From Bacteroidales bacterium (lineage in GTDB: Bacteria; Bacteroidota; Bacteroidia; Bacteroidales; UBA932): 33,399 nucleotides of DNA. The notes beneath the pieces are model-generated. The model did not search any database. It worked only from the letters and a program-made list of their open reading frames with translations, and had not been told where the DNA came from. Shown piece after piece: positions 1 through 7,916 of this stretch (position 1 is the stretch's first letter; each line of letters opens with the position of its first letter). Both the position numbers and the translations under genes were made by a program. Where the stretch lies: positions 1 through 33,399 of the forward strand of contig JAFZBH010000011.1 in NCBI GenBank assembly GCA_017561865.1, given 5' to 3'.

Positions 1-534
1 CAGCTCGCGCAGCACCTGGACCTGCGGCAGGATCAGCCGCCCCTTCGGAGCCTCGCTGTCCTGCGGCATCACCAGCACGACGCTGCTGCCCTCCCGGACC
101 AGGTCGCCGGTCAGAAAGCTTTCTTCCTCGCGGGGCGCGGCTTCGACCAGCCGCCGGAGCAGCGATTCGACGCTCTCGGCGCGACGGTACACGACCGTGG
201 GGATGTCTTCTTCGCGGAGAAGGGCAATAAGCCGGGCCGTCCAGCCGTCGGGGTCGGAGGAAGCGTCCAGGACGACGGCGATATCGGTTTCGTCCATCAC
301 CGCGCGGGTCAGCCGCTTTCGCTCTTCGCCCAGGATCCCCCCGTCGTCGATGCCGGCCGTGTCGATCAGCACGCACGGGCCCAGTTCAGGCAGCTCCACG
401 ACCTTGCGGACGGGGTCCGTGGTCGTCCCGGGCACGGCGCTCACCAGCGACACCTCCTGTCCGCAGATGGCGTTGACCAGAGTGGACTTGCCGCTGTTGG
501 TCAGCCCGAAGAAGGCGATGTGCAGGCGGTTCAT
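1..534 (-). CDS. hydF: HydF, [FeFe]-hydrogenase maturation GTPase (N-terminal 178 codons, cut by left edge)
   Basis: HydF is the GTPase scaffold on which the 2Fe subcluster of the [FeFe]-hydrogenase H-cluster is assembled before transfer to HydA. Reading the minus strand from the ATG at 534 gives MNRLHIAFFGLTNSGKST, with a P-loop (GLTNSGKS), a switch region containing PGTTTDPV, and the Walker B-like DTAGIDD. Near the edge the frame reads VLVMPQDSEAPKGRLILPQV, a stretch I recognise as typical of HydF between the GTPase and dimerisation domains. The Cys/His cluster-binding C-terminus lies outside the window. Only one base separates the hydG stop from this ATG, so the two genes are almost certainly co-transcribed and translationally coupled. 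HydE and HydA are not visible here. Confidence 0.93.
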   Translation of the reverse strand, partial: MNRLHIAFFGLTNSGKSTLVNAICGQEVSLVSAVPGTTTDPVRKVVELPELGPCVLIDTAGIDDGGILGEERKRLTRAVMDETDIAVVLDASSDPDGWTARLIALLREEDIPTVVYRRAESVESLLRRLVEAAPREEESFLTGDLVREGSSVVLVMPQDSEAPKGRLILPQVQVLREL

Positions 535-535
535 A

Positions 536-1951
536 TCAGAAGCGGAAATCCCGCTCGCCGTTCTCGATCTTCTGCAGGCGCTCCTCCGTGATCTTGCGCG
601 TGCGCTCCAGGGGGATGTCGGACAGGCTGCGGGCGATGAGCGCCTCGCCGGCGGCGCGCGTCTCTGGCGAAGCGTAGTCCATCAGGTATTCCTTCAGGGT
701 CATCAGGGCGTTGGGCGTGCAGCAGAGGCTGATCTTGCCGCTCTTGCACAGGCTCATGAAGCGGTCGCCGGTGCGGCCTTCGCGATAGCAGGCCGTGCAG
801 AAGCTGGGAATATGGTCCCGCTCCAGCAGCCAGCGGACCACCTCGTCCAGGGGACGGGTGTCGGCGACGTCGAACTGCGAAGTCTCGTCGTGCCGCTCCT
901 CCGTCGTGTAGCCGCCCACGCTGGTGCGCGACCCGCCGCTGATCTGCGAGATGCCGCAGTCGAGCAGCTGCCCGCGCATCCGGGAAGACTCCCGGGTCGA
1001 GATGATCATCCCGGTGTAGGGGACGGCGACGCGCAGCACGGCCACGATCTTGCGGAAGATCTCATCCGGCAGGGCGTCCGGGAAACTATCCAGAGAAATG
1101 TCGTCCGCCGGGCAGATGCGCGGCATGCTGATGGTATGCGGGCCCACCCCGAAACGGGCCTCGAGGTGCTCGGCGTGCATCAGCAGGCCGACCAGTTCGT
1201 AGCGGTAGCCGCTCAGGCCGAAGAGCACGCCCACGCCCACGTCGTCGCAACCGCCCTCCTGGGCGCGGTCCATCGCCTCCGTATGCCAGTCGTAATCGCT
1301 CTTGGGGCCGGTGGGATGGAGCAATTTGTACTGCTCCTTATTGTACGTCTCCTGGAAAAGGATGTACGTGCCGATGCCGGCCGCCTTGAGCTTGCGGTAC
1401 GACTCCACGTCCGTCGCGGCGATGTTCACGTTGACCCGCCGGATGGAGTTTCCCCCTTCGTGGACCGAATAGATGGTGCGGATCGAATCCAGGATGTACT
1501 CCAGCGGATTATTGCGAGGGTCCTCCCCCGCTTCGATCGCCAGGCGCTTGTGGCCGATGCGGATCAGGGCGCGCACTTCGGCCTCGATCTCCTCCTGGGA
1601 GAGCTTCTTGCGCGGGATCGTGCGGTTCTTGGCGTGGTACGGGCAGTACACGCAGCCGTTGATGCAGTAATTGGACAGATACAACGGGGCGAACAGCACG
1701 ATGCGGTTGCCGTAGAACTTCTCTTTGATCTGTTTCGCCAGGGCGTAGATCTTCTCTACGAGCACCGGGTCGTCGCAGTCCAACAGGATGGCCGCTTCCC
1801 GATGCGTCAGGCCCTTGCACAGGGCCGCCTTGGCAAGGATCTCCTCCACCCGGGAGGCGTTGCGGCTCTGGACCTGGGCTTCTGCGAGGGTTTCCAGGAT
1901 TTCTTCGTGATTGATGAAGTCGTCCGCGTGGACGGACATAGGATTATACAT
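536..1951 (-). CDS. hydG: HydG, [FeFe]-hydrogenase H-cluster radical SAM maturase (tyrosine lyase)
   Basis: HydG cleaves tyrosine with a radical SAM mechanism to make the CO and CN ligands of the H-cluster. The 471-residue product has the radical SAM triad C96-x3-C100-x2-C103 (CINGCVYC). It also has the second cluster motif near the C-terminus, C385-x2-C388-x22-C411, in the context CTACYREGRTGDRFM. That auxiliary motif separates HydG from ThiH and HydE. Length matches the family (about 470). The start at 1951 gives MYNPMSVHADDF; a second Met four codons on is a possible alternative. It lies 53 bp downstream of queF and 1 bp upstream of hydF. In that gap the minus strand carries a weak -7-like box (TAAATTCG, 1976-1983), so an internal promoter is possible but unproven. 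Confidence 0.96.
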   Translation of the reverse strand: MYNPMSVHADDFINHEEILETLAEAQVQSRNASRVEEILAKAALCKGLTHREAAILLDCDDPVLVEKIYALAKQIKEKFYGNRIVLFAPLYLSNYCINGCVYCPYHAKNRTIPRKKLSQEEIEAEVRALIRIGHKRLAIEAGEDPRNNPLEYILDSIRTIYSVHEGGNSIRRVNVNIAATDVESYRKLKAAGIGTYILFQETYNKEQYKLLHPTGPKSDYDWHTEAMDRAQEGGCDDVGVGVLFGLSGYRYELVGLLMHAEHLEARFGVGPHTISMPRICPADDISLDSFPDALPDEIFRKIVAVLRVAVPYTGMIISTRESSRMRGQLLDCGISQISGGSRTSVGGYTTEERHDETSQFDVADTRPLDEVVRWLLERDHIPSFCTACYREGRTGDRFMSLCKSGKISLCCTPNALMTLKEYLMDYASPETRAAGEALIARSLSDIPLERTRKITEERLQKIENGERDFRF

Positions 1952-2004
1952 CTCTTACCTTCTTGAATGGAATAGCGAATTTAGTGATTTTTCGCTGAAT
2001 CTGT

Positions 2005-2460
2005 TCACTCGTGCGCGGAAAAACGCTCCCGGGCGAGCCGCTCGTATTCCGTACCCGGACGGCCCCAGTTGGCATACGGGTAGATGGAGATGCCCCCGCG
2101 CGGGGTGAAGAAGCCCGTGACCTCGATGTACTTGGGATCCATCAGGGCGATCAGGTCCTTCATGATGGTGTTGATGCAGTCTTCGTGGAAGTCGCCGTGG
2201 CTGCGGAAGCTGAAAAGATAGAGTTTCAGGCTCTTGCTTTCCACCATCCGAAGGTCGGGAATGTAGCTGATGCGGATCTCCGCGAAGTCCGGCTGGCCCG
2301 TGATGGGGCAGAGGGTCGTGAACTCCGGGCAGTTGAAGCGCACCCAGTAATCGTGGTCGCGGTGCTTGTTCTCGAAGGTCTCAAGCACGCCGGGATCGTA
2401 GTCCTGGCTGTACGGGGTCTGGCGGCCCAGGGCCTGCAGCCCGTCGGTAGTTCTGTCCAT
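2005..2460 (-). CDS. queF: QueF, NADPH-dependent 7-cyano-7-deazaguanine (preQ0) reductase
   Basis: This enzyme reduces the nitrile of preQ0 to the aminomethyl group of preQ1 in queuosine (tRNA wobble base) biosynthesis. The 151-residue protein is the short unimodular (YkvM-like) type. The catalytic cysteine sits in [13 protein letters not shown] (Cys51) with the partner Asp58, and the NADPH-binding QueF signature is ESKSLK (residues 74-79). It begins 3 bp after the stop of the precursor transporter gene, so both are probably read from one transcript under the preQ1-responsive leader described at 3168-3197. Identification is by direct motif match. Confidence 0.96.
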   Translation of the reverse strand: MDRTTDGLQALGRQTPYSQDYDPGVLETFENKHRDHDYWVRFNCPEFTTLCPITGQPDFAEIRISYIPDLRMVESKSLKLYLFSFRSHGDFHEDCINTIMKDLIALMDPKYIEVTGFFTPRGGISIYPYANWGRPGTEYERLARERFSAHE

Positions 2461-2463
2461 ATA

Positions 2464-3162
2464 TTATATGTCTTTGATTTTGAACGGATTGTACGAGATG
2501 CCCTCGTCGAGGGCGTCCACCCCTTCGGCGGCCTTCACCCTCCGCACGACCCAGGAGGTCAGCGGCAGCGCGACCACTTCGTAGAGGACTTTGGCGAAAA
2601 CCTGCATTCCCGCGAGTTTGAGCGCTTCGACCGGGGAAAGGATACCCCAGAAGACGATGGGGAAGAAGATGGCCGAGTCGACCAGCTCACCGCCTACCGA
2701 AGAAAGGATGGCGCGCAGGCCGAAGCCCTTCCCCCGGGAAGCCACCTTCATCCGGCTCATGATCCAGGCGTTGACCGTGGACCCGGCAAAGAAAGCAATG
2801 AGCGAGGCCACCGTGGTCTTCGGGACCATCGTGAAGAGGCTGTTGAAACTGTCCGCGACCGGGCGGCTGCTCTCCTGCAGCGGGGCGGGGAGCCAGCAGA
2901 CCAGCTGGGCCATCAGGGCCACGAAGGCGCTCAGCAGGAACGCCAGCCAGATGACGAAACGGGCCTTGCGGTAGCCGTACACCTCCGTGATGCAGTCGCC
3001 CAGGATGTAGGACACCGGAAACAGCAGCACGGCGCCGGACAGCTGCAGCGGCAGTCCGGCCACCTGCCAGAGGCGCGGAACGAAGAAATTGGACGTGATC
3101 AGGCAGACGGCCAGCGTCACGGCCATCACCAGGAACCTGGTGCTGAATCGGGGATTTGACAT
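2464..3162 (-). CDS. yhhQ: Queuosine-precursor transporter, YhhQ/DUF165 (VUT) family
   Basis: The 232-residue integral membrane protein has about six hydrophobic segments and the signature GDCITEVYGYRKAR (residues 55-68), typical of the YhhQ family. Members import queuosine precursors such as preQ0 or preQ1. Its position directly before queF and directly behind a preQ1-I-like riboswitch supports that role. The ATG at 3162 lies only 5 nt after the riboswitch pseudoknot. Which precursor is imported cannot be read from the sequence. A neighbouring reductase that consumes preQ0 would fit preQ0 uptake, but that is inference. Confidence 0.92.
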   Translation of the reverse strand: MSNPRFSTRFLVMAVTLAVCLITSNFFVPRLWQVAGLPLQLSGAVLLFPVSYILGDCITEVYGYRKARFVIWLAFLLSAFVALMAQLVCWLPAPLQESSRPVADSFNSLFTMVPKTTVASLIAFFAGSTVNAWIMSRMKVASRGKGFGLRAILSSVGGELVDSAIFFPIVFWGILSPVEALKLAGMQVFAKVLYEVVALPLTSWVVRRVKAAEGVDALDEGISYNPFKIKDI

Positions 3163-3167
3163 GTCAG

Positions 3168-3197
3168 TCTTGTTTTTAACGTGGTTTCAAGAACACA
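3168..3197 (-). promoter_or_regulatory. preQ1-I (class I) riboswitch, translational type
   Basis: On the minus strand the leader folds as an H-type pseudoknot. P1 is UGUG (3197-3194) with CACG (3183-3180). P2 is UCUUG (3192-3188) with CAAGA (3172-3168). An A-rich loop UUAAAAA (3179-3173) joins them. From memory, the spacing matches the Thermoanaerobacter tengcongensis preQ1-I aptamer: one U after P1, five nucleotides to the P2 guanine, three nucleotides and a cytosine (3184, the expected preQ1-pairing base) before the 3' arm of P1, then a GUUAA..ACAAG tail. P2 ends 5 nt before the yhhQ ATG, so ligand binding would lock the initiation region. P1 has only four pairs, one a G-U wobble. The downstream genes (precursor transporter, queF) are exactly the expected targets. 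Confidence 0.75.
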
Positions 3198-3233
3198 GGG
3201 CCCGCCGCCGGTCAAACCTCGGCGGCGGATCCC
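3198..3233 (-). other. Strong GC hairpin between pheS and the preQ1 leader
   Basis: A perfect 9-bp stem (CCGCCGCCG at 3228-3220 with CGGCGGCGG at 3210-3202 on the minus strand) closes a 9-nt loop. An outer GGG/CCC pair (3233-3231 with 3200-3198) is possible. It starts 7 nt after the pheS stop and ends immediately before P1 of the riboswitch. No U-tract follows, so it is not a standard intrinsic terminator. It may block 3'-5' exonucleases, act as an attenuating structure, or insulate the aptamer from pheS read-through. Confidence 0.45.
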
Positions 3234-3239
3234 TTAAAA

Positions 3240-4280
3240 CTATACTTCGACGGCCGTCGCGAACTCCTGGAGGAAACGCATGTCGTTCTCGAAGTAGTGG
3301 CGCAGGTCGTTGACCCGCCACTTGAGCATCGCGATGCGTTCCAGGCCCATTCCGAAGGCGAAGCCGCTGTATTTCTTGGAGTCGATTCCGCTGGCTTCCA
3401 GCACGTTGGGATCCACCATTCCGCAGCCGAGGATTTCCAGCCAGCCGGAGCCCTTGCAGATGTTGCAACCCTTGCCGTGACAGATGTTGCAGCTCACGTC
3501 CACCTCCGCGGACGGCTCCGTGAAGGGGAAGAACGACGGCCGCATCCGGATCTCGGTCTCGGGACCGAACATCTCGCGGGCAAACAGGAGGATGGCCTGC
3601 TTGAGGTCGGCGAAGGTCACGCCTTCGTCGATGTAGAGGCCCTCCACCTGGTGGAAGATGCAGTGCGCGCGGGCGCTGATGGCCTCGTTGCGGAACACGC
3701 GGCCCGGGCAGATCACGCGGATGGGCGGGGTCTTCATCCGCTCCATCGTGCGCACCTGCACGCTGGACGTGTGCGTGCGGAGCAGCAGCGGGTTCGGATG
3801 CCCCACGGACACGAAGAAAGTGTCCTGCATATCGCGCGCCGGATGGTTCGGCGGGAAGTTCAGCGCCTCGAACACGTGGTAGTCGTCCTCGATTTCGGGG
3901 CCTTCGGCCACGTCATAGCCGAACTTGCGGAAGATGTCCACGACCTCCTGCCGGACGATCGAGACCGGATGGCGGGAGCCCAGCTCCAGCGGGTCACCGG
4001 GCATCGTGAGGTCCTGCTTCGGCCCTTCGGCGCCGCCTTCTTCGCCGACCGTCTCGCGCAGGCGCTCGATCGTCTCCACGGCGGCGTTCTTCAGCTCATT
4101 GAGCGTGCGGCCGAACTCGCGCTTCATCTCCTTGTCCACGGTACGGAACTCCTCGAAGAGCGCGGTGATCTCGCCCTTGCGGCCGAGGAAACGCACCCGC
4201 GCCTCCTCCACTTCCTTCTGCGTCTTGCACTCGAGCGCTTTCAGCTCGGCAAGAACTTTATCGATATCTTCTCTTTTCAT
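3240..4280 (-). CDS. pheS: Phenylalanine--tRNA ligase alpha subunit
   Basis: PheS is the catalytic subunit of the cytosolic alpha2-beta2 phenylalanyl-tRNA synthetase. The 346-residue protein is full length (usual 330-350). It has an N-terminal coiled-coil arm (about 1-90, LGRKGEITALFEEF), the class II core with HPARDMQDTFFV, motif 2 around GRVFRNEAISARAHCIFHQVEGL, and motif 3 GFAFGMGLERIAML. A small four-cysteine insert (CNICHGKGCNIC) precedes GWLEILGCGMVDP; I recall this as normal in Bacteroidetes PheS. pheT is not adjacent, as is common in this phylum. It lies 6 bp behind the Spy-like gene, suggesting one transcript from the 4708-4715 promoter. Confidence 0.97.
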   Translation of the reverse strand: MKREDIDKVLAELKALECKTQKEVEEARVRFLGRKGEITALFEEFRTVDKEMKREFGRTLNELKNAAVETIERLRETVGEEGGAEGPKQDLTMPGDPLELGSRHPVSIVRQEVVDIFRKFGYDVAEGPEIEDDYHVFEALNFPPNHPARDMQDTFFVSVGHPNPLLLRTHTSSVQVRTMERMKTPPIRVICPGRVFRNEAISARAHCIFHQVEGLYIDEGVTFADLKQAILLFAREMFGPETEIRMRPSFFPFTEPSAEVDVSCNICHGKGCNICKGSGWLEILGCGMVDPNVLEASGIDSKKYSGFAFGMGLERIAMLKWRVNDLRHYFENDMRFLQEFATAVEV

Positions 4281-4286
4281 CGTTTG

Positions 4287-4700
4287 CTATTTGCGTTTGG
4301 CGGCCCGCTTGTCGCGCGACTTCTTGTCGCGGGCGGCGCCGCTCTTGAGATACTTGGCCCACTGCTCCTCGCTGAAGACCTTCTGCATCGAAGTGTAGAT
4401 CTGCTCCGCCCACTTGTCCTGCACCTGCTGATAGGTGTCGGCATTGGCCATCTTGGCCGCGCGCAGGGAGCTGAGCTCCAGGCGCAGGGCCTCATAGTCG
4501 TGGGTCAGGATGGAGTCTACGTAGAACGTCTGCCAGTCCTCCAGGTCCAGCAGATGCTCATAGTTCTCCACCGTCTTGTCGATGGCCTCGCGCATCTGCT
4601 TGATCTCCTCTTCGTCGTTCTGCGGCTGCTGGGCCAGGGCCCACAAAGGCAGGAGGAGCAAAGCGGTAATCCCGAAAAATTTTATAGCTTTGTAAGTCAT
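4287..4700 (-). CDS. Small periplasmic, Spy/LTXXQ-like helical protein
   Basis: A 137-residue protein with a clear signal peptide (MTYKAIKFFGITALLLLPLWALA, cleavage near residue 23). The mature domain is charged, helix-rich and Gln/Glu-rich, and it ends in a very basic tail (SRDKRAAKRK). The segment FSEEQWAKYLK resembles the repeat-like helix of Spy/CpxP-type periplasmic proteins, which many Bacteroidales carry as short, poorly conserved genes. I see no enzyme motif. It is the first gene of the operon leading into pheS and has its own -7 box 7 nt before the ATG. A specific chaperone role is not shown by the sequence. Confidence 0.75.
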   Translation of the reverse strand: MTYKAIKFFGITALLLLPLWALAQQPQNDEEEIKQMREAIDKTVENYEHLLDLEDWQTFYVDSILTHDYEALRLELSSLRAAKMANADTYQQVQDKWAEQIYTSMQKVFSEEQWAKYLKSGAARDKKSRDKRAAKRK

Positions 4701-4707
4701 AAGACTG

Positions 4708-4715
4708 CAAATTTA
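4708..4715 (-). promoter_or_regulatory. Bacteroidetes -7 promoter box for the Spy-like/pheS operon
   Basis: TAAATTTG on the minus strand matches the TAnnTTTG consensus exactly. Seven nucleotides separate it from the ATG at 4700, so transcription would start at or next to the start codon. No convincing -33 TTG was found at 19-21 bp. Confidence 0.6.
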
Positions 4716-4730
4716 TAAAGAAAAGATAAA

Positions 4731-6428
4731 ATGCGAAAATTTCTGTGCACCTTCCTCGCCCTGGCGGCCCTCGCCGCCCCCCGCGCGGACGCCTGTACCA
4801 ACGTAATCATCAGCCCCGGCGCCAGTGCCGACGGCTCCAGCCTCGTCTCCTACGCCGCCGACTCCCACGCCCTGTTCGGCGAACTGTACTTCCGCCCGGC
4901 TGCCCGCTTCAAGGCCGGCAGCCTCCTTCCCATCCGCGAATGGGACACGGGCCGTCCGACGGGCAGCATCGCCCAGGTCGCGCAGACCATCCAGACCGTG
5001 GGCAATATGAACGCCCGCCAGCTCATCATCGGCGAGACCACCTGGGGCGGCCGCGAGGAGCAGGTCGACACCTCCGGCATCATGGACTACGGGTCCCTGA
5101 TCTACATCACCCTGCAGCGCGCCACCACGGCCCGCGAAGCCATCGCCACCATCGTGGAGCTTGCCAACACCTACGGCTACCCTTCCGAGGGCGAGACCTT
5201 CTCGATCGCCGACCCGAAGGAAGCCTGGGTGATGGACCTCGTGGGCAAAGGCCCGGAAAACAAGGGCATCGTGTGGGTGGCGCGGCGCGTGCCGGACGGC
5301 TACATCTGCGCCCACGCCAACCAGGCCCGCATCACGCGTTTCCCGCAGGACGACCCCGAGAACTGCCTCTTCGCCCCGGACGTGATCAGCTACGCCCGCG
5401 AGCAGGGATGGTACGAGGGGACCGATGCGGACTTCAGCTTCCGCGACGCCTACAATCCGCTCGATTTCGGCGGGGCCCGCGCCTGCGACGCCCGCGCCTG
5501 GAGCGCCTTCAACATCCTCTGCGACGGCGTCTTCACCTATGAGGAGAACGGCACGGAGGTCTCCCGTCCCGCCTCCGACTGGCTGGACTACGCGATGGGC
5601 TACGACCTGCAGGGCGAGATGCCCCTCTTCGTCAAGCCCGCCCGCAAGATCACGGTCAAGGACGTCGCGGACGTGATGCGCGACCATTTCGAGGGCACCC
5701 CGATGGATATGACCACCGACATCGGCGCGGGCGGCAACACCCTGCCGTACCGCTGGCGCCCGATGAACTTCACCGTGGACGGCAAAACCTATCTCAACGA
5801 GCGGGCCATCGCCACGCAGCAGACGGGCTTCTGGTTCGTCGCCCAGGCGCGCGGATACCTTCCCGACGAGGTGGGCGCCCTGATCTGGTTCGGCACCGAC
5901 GATGCCGCAACTTCCTATTTGACACCGGTTTACGCCAATATCACCGCAGTGCCCGAGTGCCTTCGCGAAGGCAACGGCGACATCCTCCACTACAGCCCCA
6001 CGGCCCAGTTCTGGATCTGCAACCGCGTGGCGCAGGCCTGCTATAAGATGTACGACCGGATGGCCCCGCTGGCCCGCGAGGCGGCAGACCGTTTCGAGCG
6101 CGACCAGCTGGAGCGTGGCGTCCCCGCGATGGATGCGACACTGAAGGCGCTTGTGGAGAAGGGCCGCATCCGCAAGGCCCGCAAGCTGATGACGAAATAC
6201 AGCGTGGAAACCGCCCAGGCGCAGTTCGCCGCCTGGACGAAGCTCGAAGAGCTGCTGCTTGTCAAGTTCATCGACGGCAACATCAAGGCCCAGGAAGAAG
6301 ACGGCTCCTTTTCGCACACCGCCTACGGCCCCGGCTTCCCGAAAGGCCTGCAGTACGGCGGCTACAACGACACCTGGAAGCAGGCCGTCGCCCGCGACCC
6401 GCACGCCAAGATTCTGGAATCCCGCTAA
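4731..6428 (+). CDS. Secreted C69 family dipeptidase (PepD-like Ntn hydrolase)
   Basis: Members of peptidase family C69 are N-terminal-nucleophile hydrolases that cleave dipeptides. The 565-residue protein starts with a signal peptide (MRKFLCTFLALAALAAPRADA) followed directly by Cys22 in ACTNVIISPGASADGS. This is the expected position for the catalytic cysteine exposed by cleavage. Further family features are GETTWGG, a YGSLIYITLQRA helix and the GETFSIADPKEAWVMDL block. The protein is therefore exported, probably to the periplasm. It stands alone on the plus strand, 30 bp from the divergent Spy-like gene, and converges on the GH30 gene with 9 bp between stops. The 30-bp gap shows no good plus-strand -7 box. 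Confidence 0.93.
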   Translation: MRKFLCTFLALAALAAPRADACTNVIISPGASADGSSLVSYAADSHALFGELYFRPAARFKAGSLLPIREWDTGRPTGSIAQVAQTIQTVGNMNARQLIIGETTWGGREEQVDTSGIMDYGSLIYITLQRATTAREAIATIVELANTYGYPSEGETFSIADPKEAWVMDLVGKGPENKGIVWVARRVPDGYICAHANQARITRFPQDDPENCLFAPDVISYAREQGWYEGTDADFSFRDAYNPLDFGGARACDARAWSAFNILCDGVFTYEENGTEVSRPASDWLDYAMGYDLQGEMPLFVKPARKITVKDVADVMRDHFEGTPMDMTTDIGAGGNTLPYRWRPMNFTVDGKTYLNERAIATQQTGFWFVAQARGYLPDEVGALIWFGTDDAATSYLTPVYANITAVPECLREGNGDILHYSPTAQFWICNRVAQACYKMYDRMAPLAREAADRFERDQLERGVPAMDATLKALVEKGRIRKARKLMTKYSVETAQAQFAAWTKLEELLLVKFIDGNIKAQEEDGSFSHTAYGPGFPKGLQYGGYNDTWKQAVARDPHAKILESR

Positions 6429-6437
6429 AGGACGGTA

Positions 6438-7910
6438 TTATTCCTGCCAGGTGACGGACTGAATCGAACGCGCCGGGATGCGGCACTGAACGGAATACCG
6501 GTCCGTCACGAAGTTTATCTGCGCGACCGAGCTGCCTTCGTTGAGTATCAGAGCGGCGAAAGAGCCGTCCGGATTGCGGTACCACTGGTACGTCACGCCG
6601 GCGGCCTGATAGCCGTCCGTGCCCAGCCGGACAGCGCCGGGCTGCAAGACTTTGGAGCAGTGCGCCACGTCGTAGTAGTGCGAATTGCGCACGATGGAAC
6701 CCAGGGAATAACTCGCCGGATCGATCGACACCGCGCCGTAGCAGGTGCTGCAGCCGCGTGGGCGGAAAGGCTTGCCCTGATTGTCCAGCATCAGGTTCCA
6801 CAGCGTCACGCCCTTGCCCCAGCGGCCGAGCGTGCCGAGAAAGATATCCCGGAAATCATTGATCAGGCAGTCGCTGAATTTGTAATTCCACGTGCCGATG
6901 GAGGCCTCGGTGAAATAAATTACCTTGTCGGGAAAACGACTGCGCACCCCGTCCAGGACAGTCACGCTGCCGCCGTAATTATGCCATGCCGAGCCGGCGA
7001 CATAACGGTTCGCATCCGGATCCTCGAAGATGTGGGCCGGATAGTCCGCCTGGCCGGCATCGCCGTCGTAGCTGTAGTTATGGTCGAAAACCAGGATCTT
7101 CGTCTTCAGTCCGGCGGCCTTGAATGCGGGACCTACGGCCCATTTGATCAGGTTGCTCTGTTCCTGCCAGGACATATAGGTGGACATCGAATTGCCCCGG
7201 TTCAGGGGCTCGTTCTGCAGGGTCACGGCCATGATGGGATATCCCCGCTTCTCCATCGTCTGGATCCAGCGGACGAAGTACTCGGCATAGGCCGTATAAA
7301 AGGATTCGCCCAGATGCCCGCCATACCAGATCCTGTGCGGTGAGCGGCCGTCCTCGGCCACCTTCATCCAGAGCGGCACGCTCCACGGGGAGGCGATGAT
7401 CTGCACATCCGGATTGATGGCGAAGATTTCGTCCAGGATGGGGAACAGGTACTGCTCGTCCAGAGGATGCACGGCGAAATGTTCCAGTCCCGGCTCGTCG
7501 CACCAGGTGAACTCGTCCATCGAGAAGTCGGAGCCGCCGATGCAGATCCGGACCAGAGAAGAGCCCAACCCCTCTTCCCGGCTGAAAACCTCCTTGAGGA
7601 AGGCGGTCCGGTCTGCAGGCGACATTCTAAGAAGGTTGTAACAACTGGCCTGCGTAATCGCCAGGCCGAAACCGTCGACCGCCTGGAAACTCTCGCCGGT
7701 CAAAGTGACACGATAGAAAACAGCATCCTCCGGCATCTTCAGCCGGACGGTTCCCTCTTCCATCAGGCGCGTGCCGTCGGCCGACGTCGTATAAACCTTC
7801 GCCTCGGGATCGTCTGTTTCCAAAGGGTCGTCCTGCGGCTGTTTGCCGCAGGACTGACAGGCTGCCGCCAGACAGACGGTCAGCAGGACAAATAACCGGG
7901 TCAGACGCAT
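6438..7910 (-). CDS. GH30 family glycosidase lipoprotein (predicted beta-1,6-glucanase)
   Basis: Last gene of the PUL. From the ATG at 7910 the product is 490 residues with a lipoprotein signal (LAAAC, Cys18). A GTG two codons upstream (7916) directly abuts the GH3 stop and is an alternative start; I prefer the ATG because it gives a better signal peptide. GH30 features are the glucosylceramidase-like start VDGFGLAITQAS, acid/base Glu234 in TLQNEPLN, and nucleophile Glu335 in YFTEASIGTW, with a C-terminal beta domain. Family members include beta-1,6-glucanases and glucosylceramidases. The neighbouring GH16 and GH3 suggest it removes or cuts beta-1,6-linked glucose branches; exact specificity is inference. 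Confidence 0.92.
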   Translation of the reverse strand: MRLTRLFVLLTVCLAAACQSCGKQPQDDPLETDDPEAKVYTTSADGTRLMEEGTVRLKMPEDAVFYRVTLTGESFQAVDGFGLAITQASCYNLLRMSPADRTAFLKEVFSREEGLGSSLVRICIGGSDFSMDEFTWCDEPGLEHFAVHPLDEQYLFPILDEIFAINPDVQIIASPWSVPLWMKVAEDGRSPHRIWYGGHLGESFYTAYAEYFVRWIQTMEKRGYPIMAVTLQNEPLNRGNSMSTYMSWQEQSNLIKWAVGPAFKAAGLKTKILVFDHNYSYDGDAGQADYPAHIFEDPDANRYVAGSAWHNYGGSVTVLDGVRSRFPDKVIYFTEASIGTWNYKFSDCLINDFRDIFLGTLGRWGKGVTLWNLMLDNQGKPFRPRGCSTCYGAVSIDPASYSLGSIVRNSHYYDVAHCSKVLQPGAVRLGTDGYQAAGVTYQWYRNPDGSFAALILNEGSSVAQINFVTDRYSVQCRIPARSIQSVTWQE

Positions 7911-7916
7911 TTCCAC

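Noticed and set aside
197-1966. A 589-codon plus-strand frame over hydF/hydG
   Set aside because: Antisense to hydG with its two complete cysteine motifs; composition is typical of a shadow frame.
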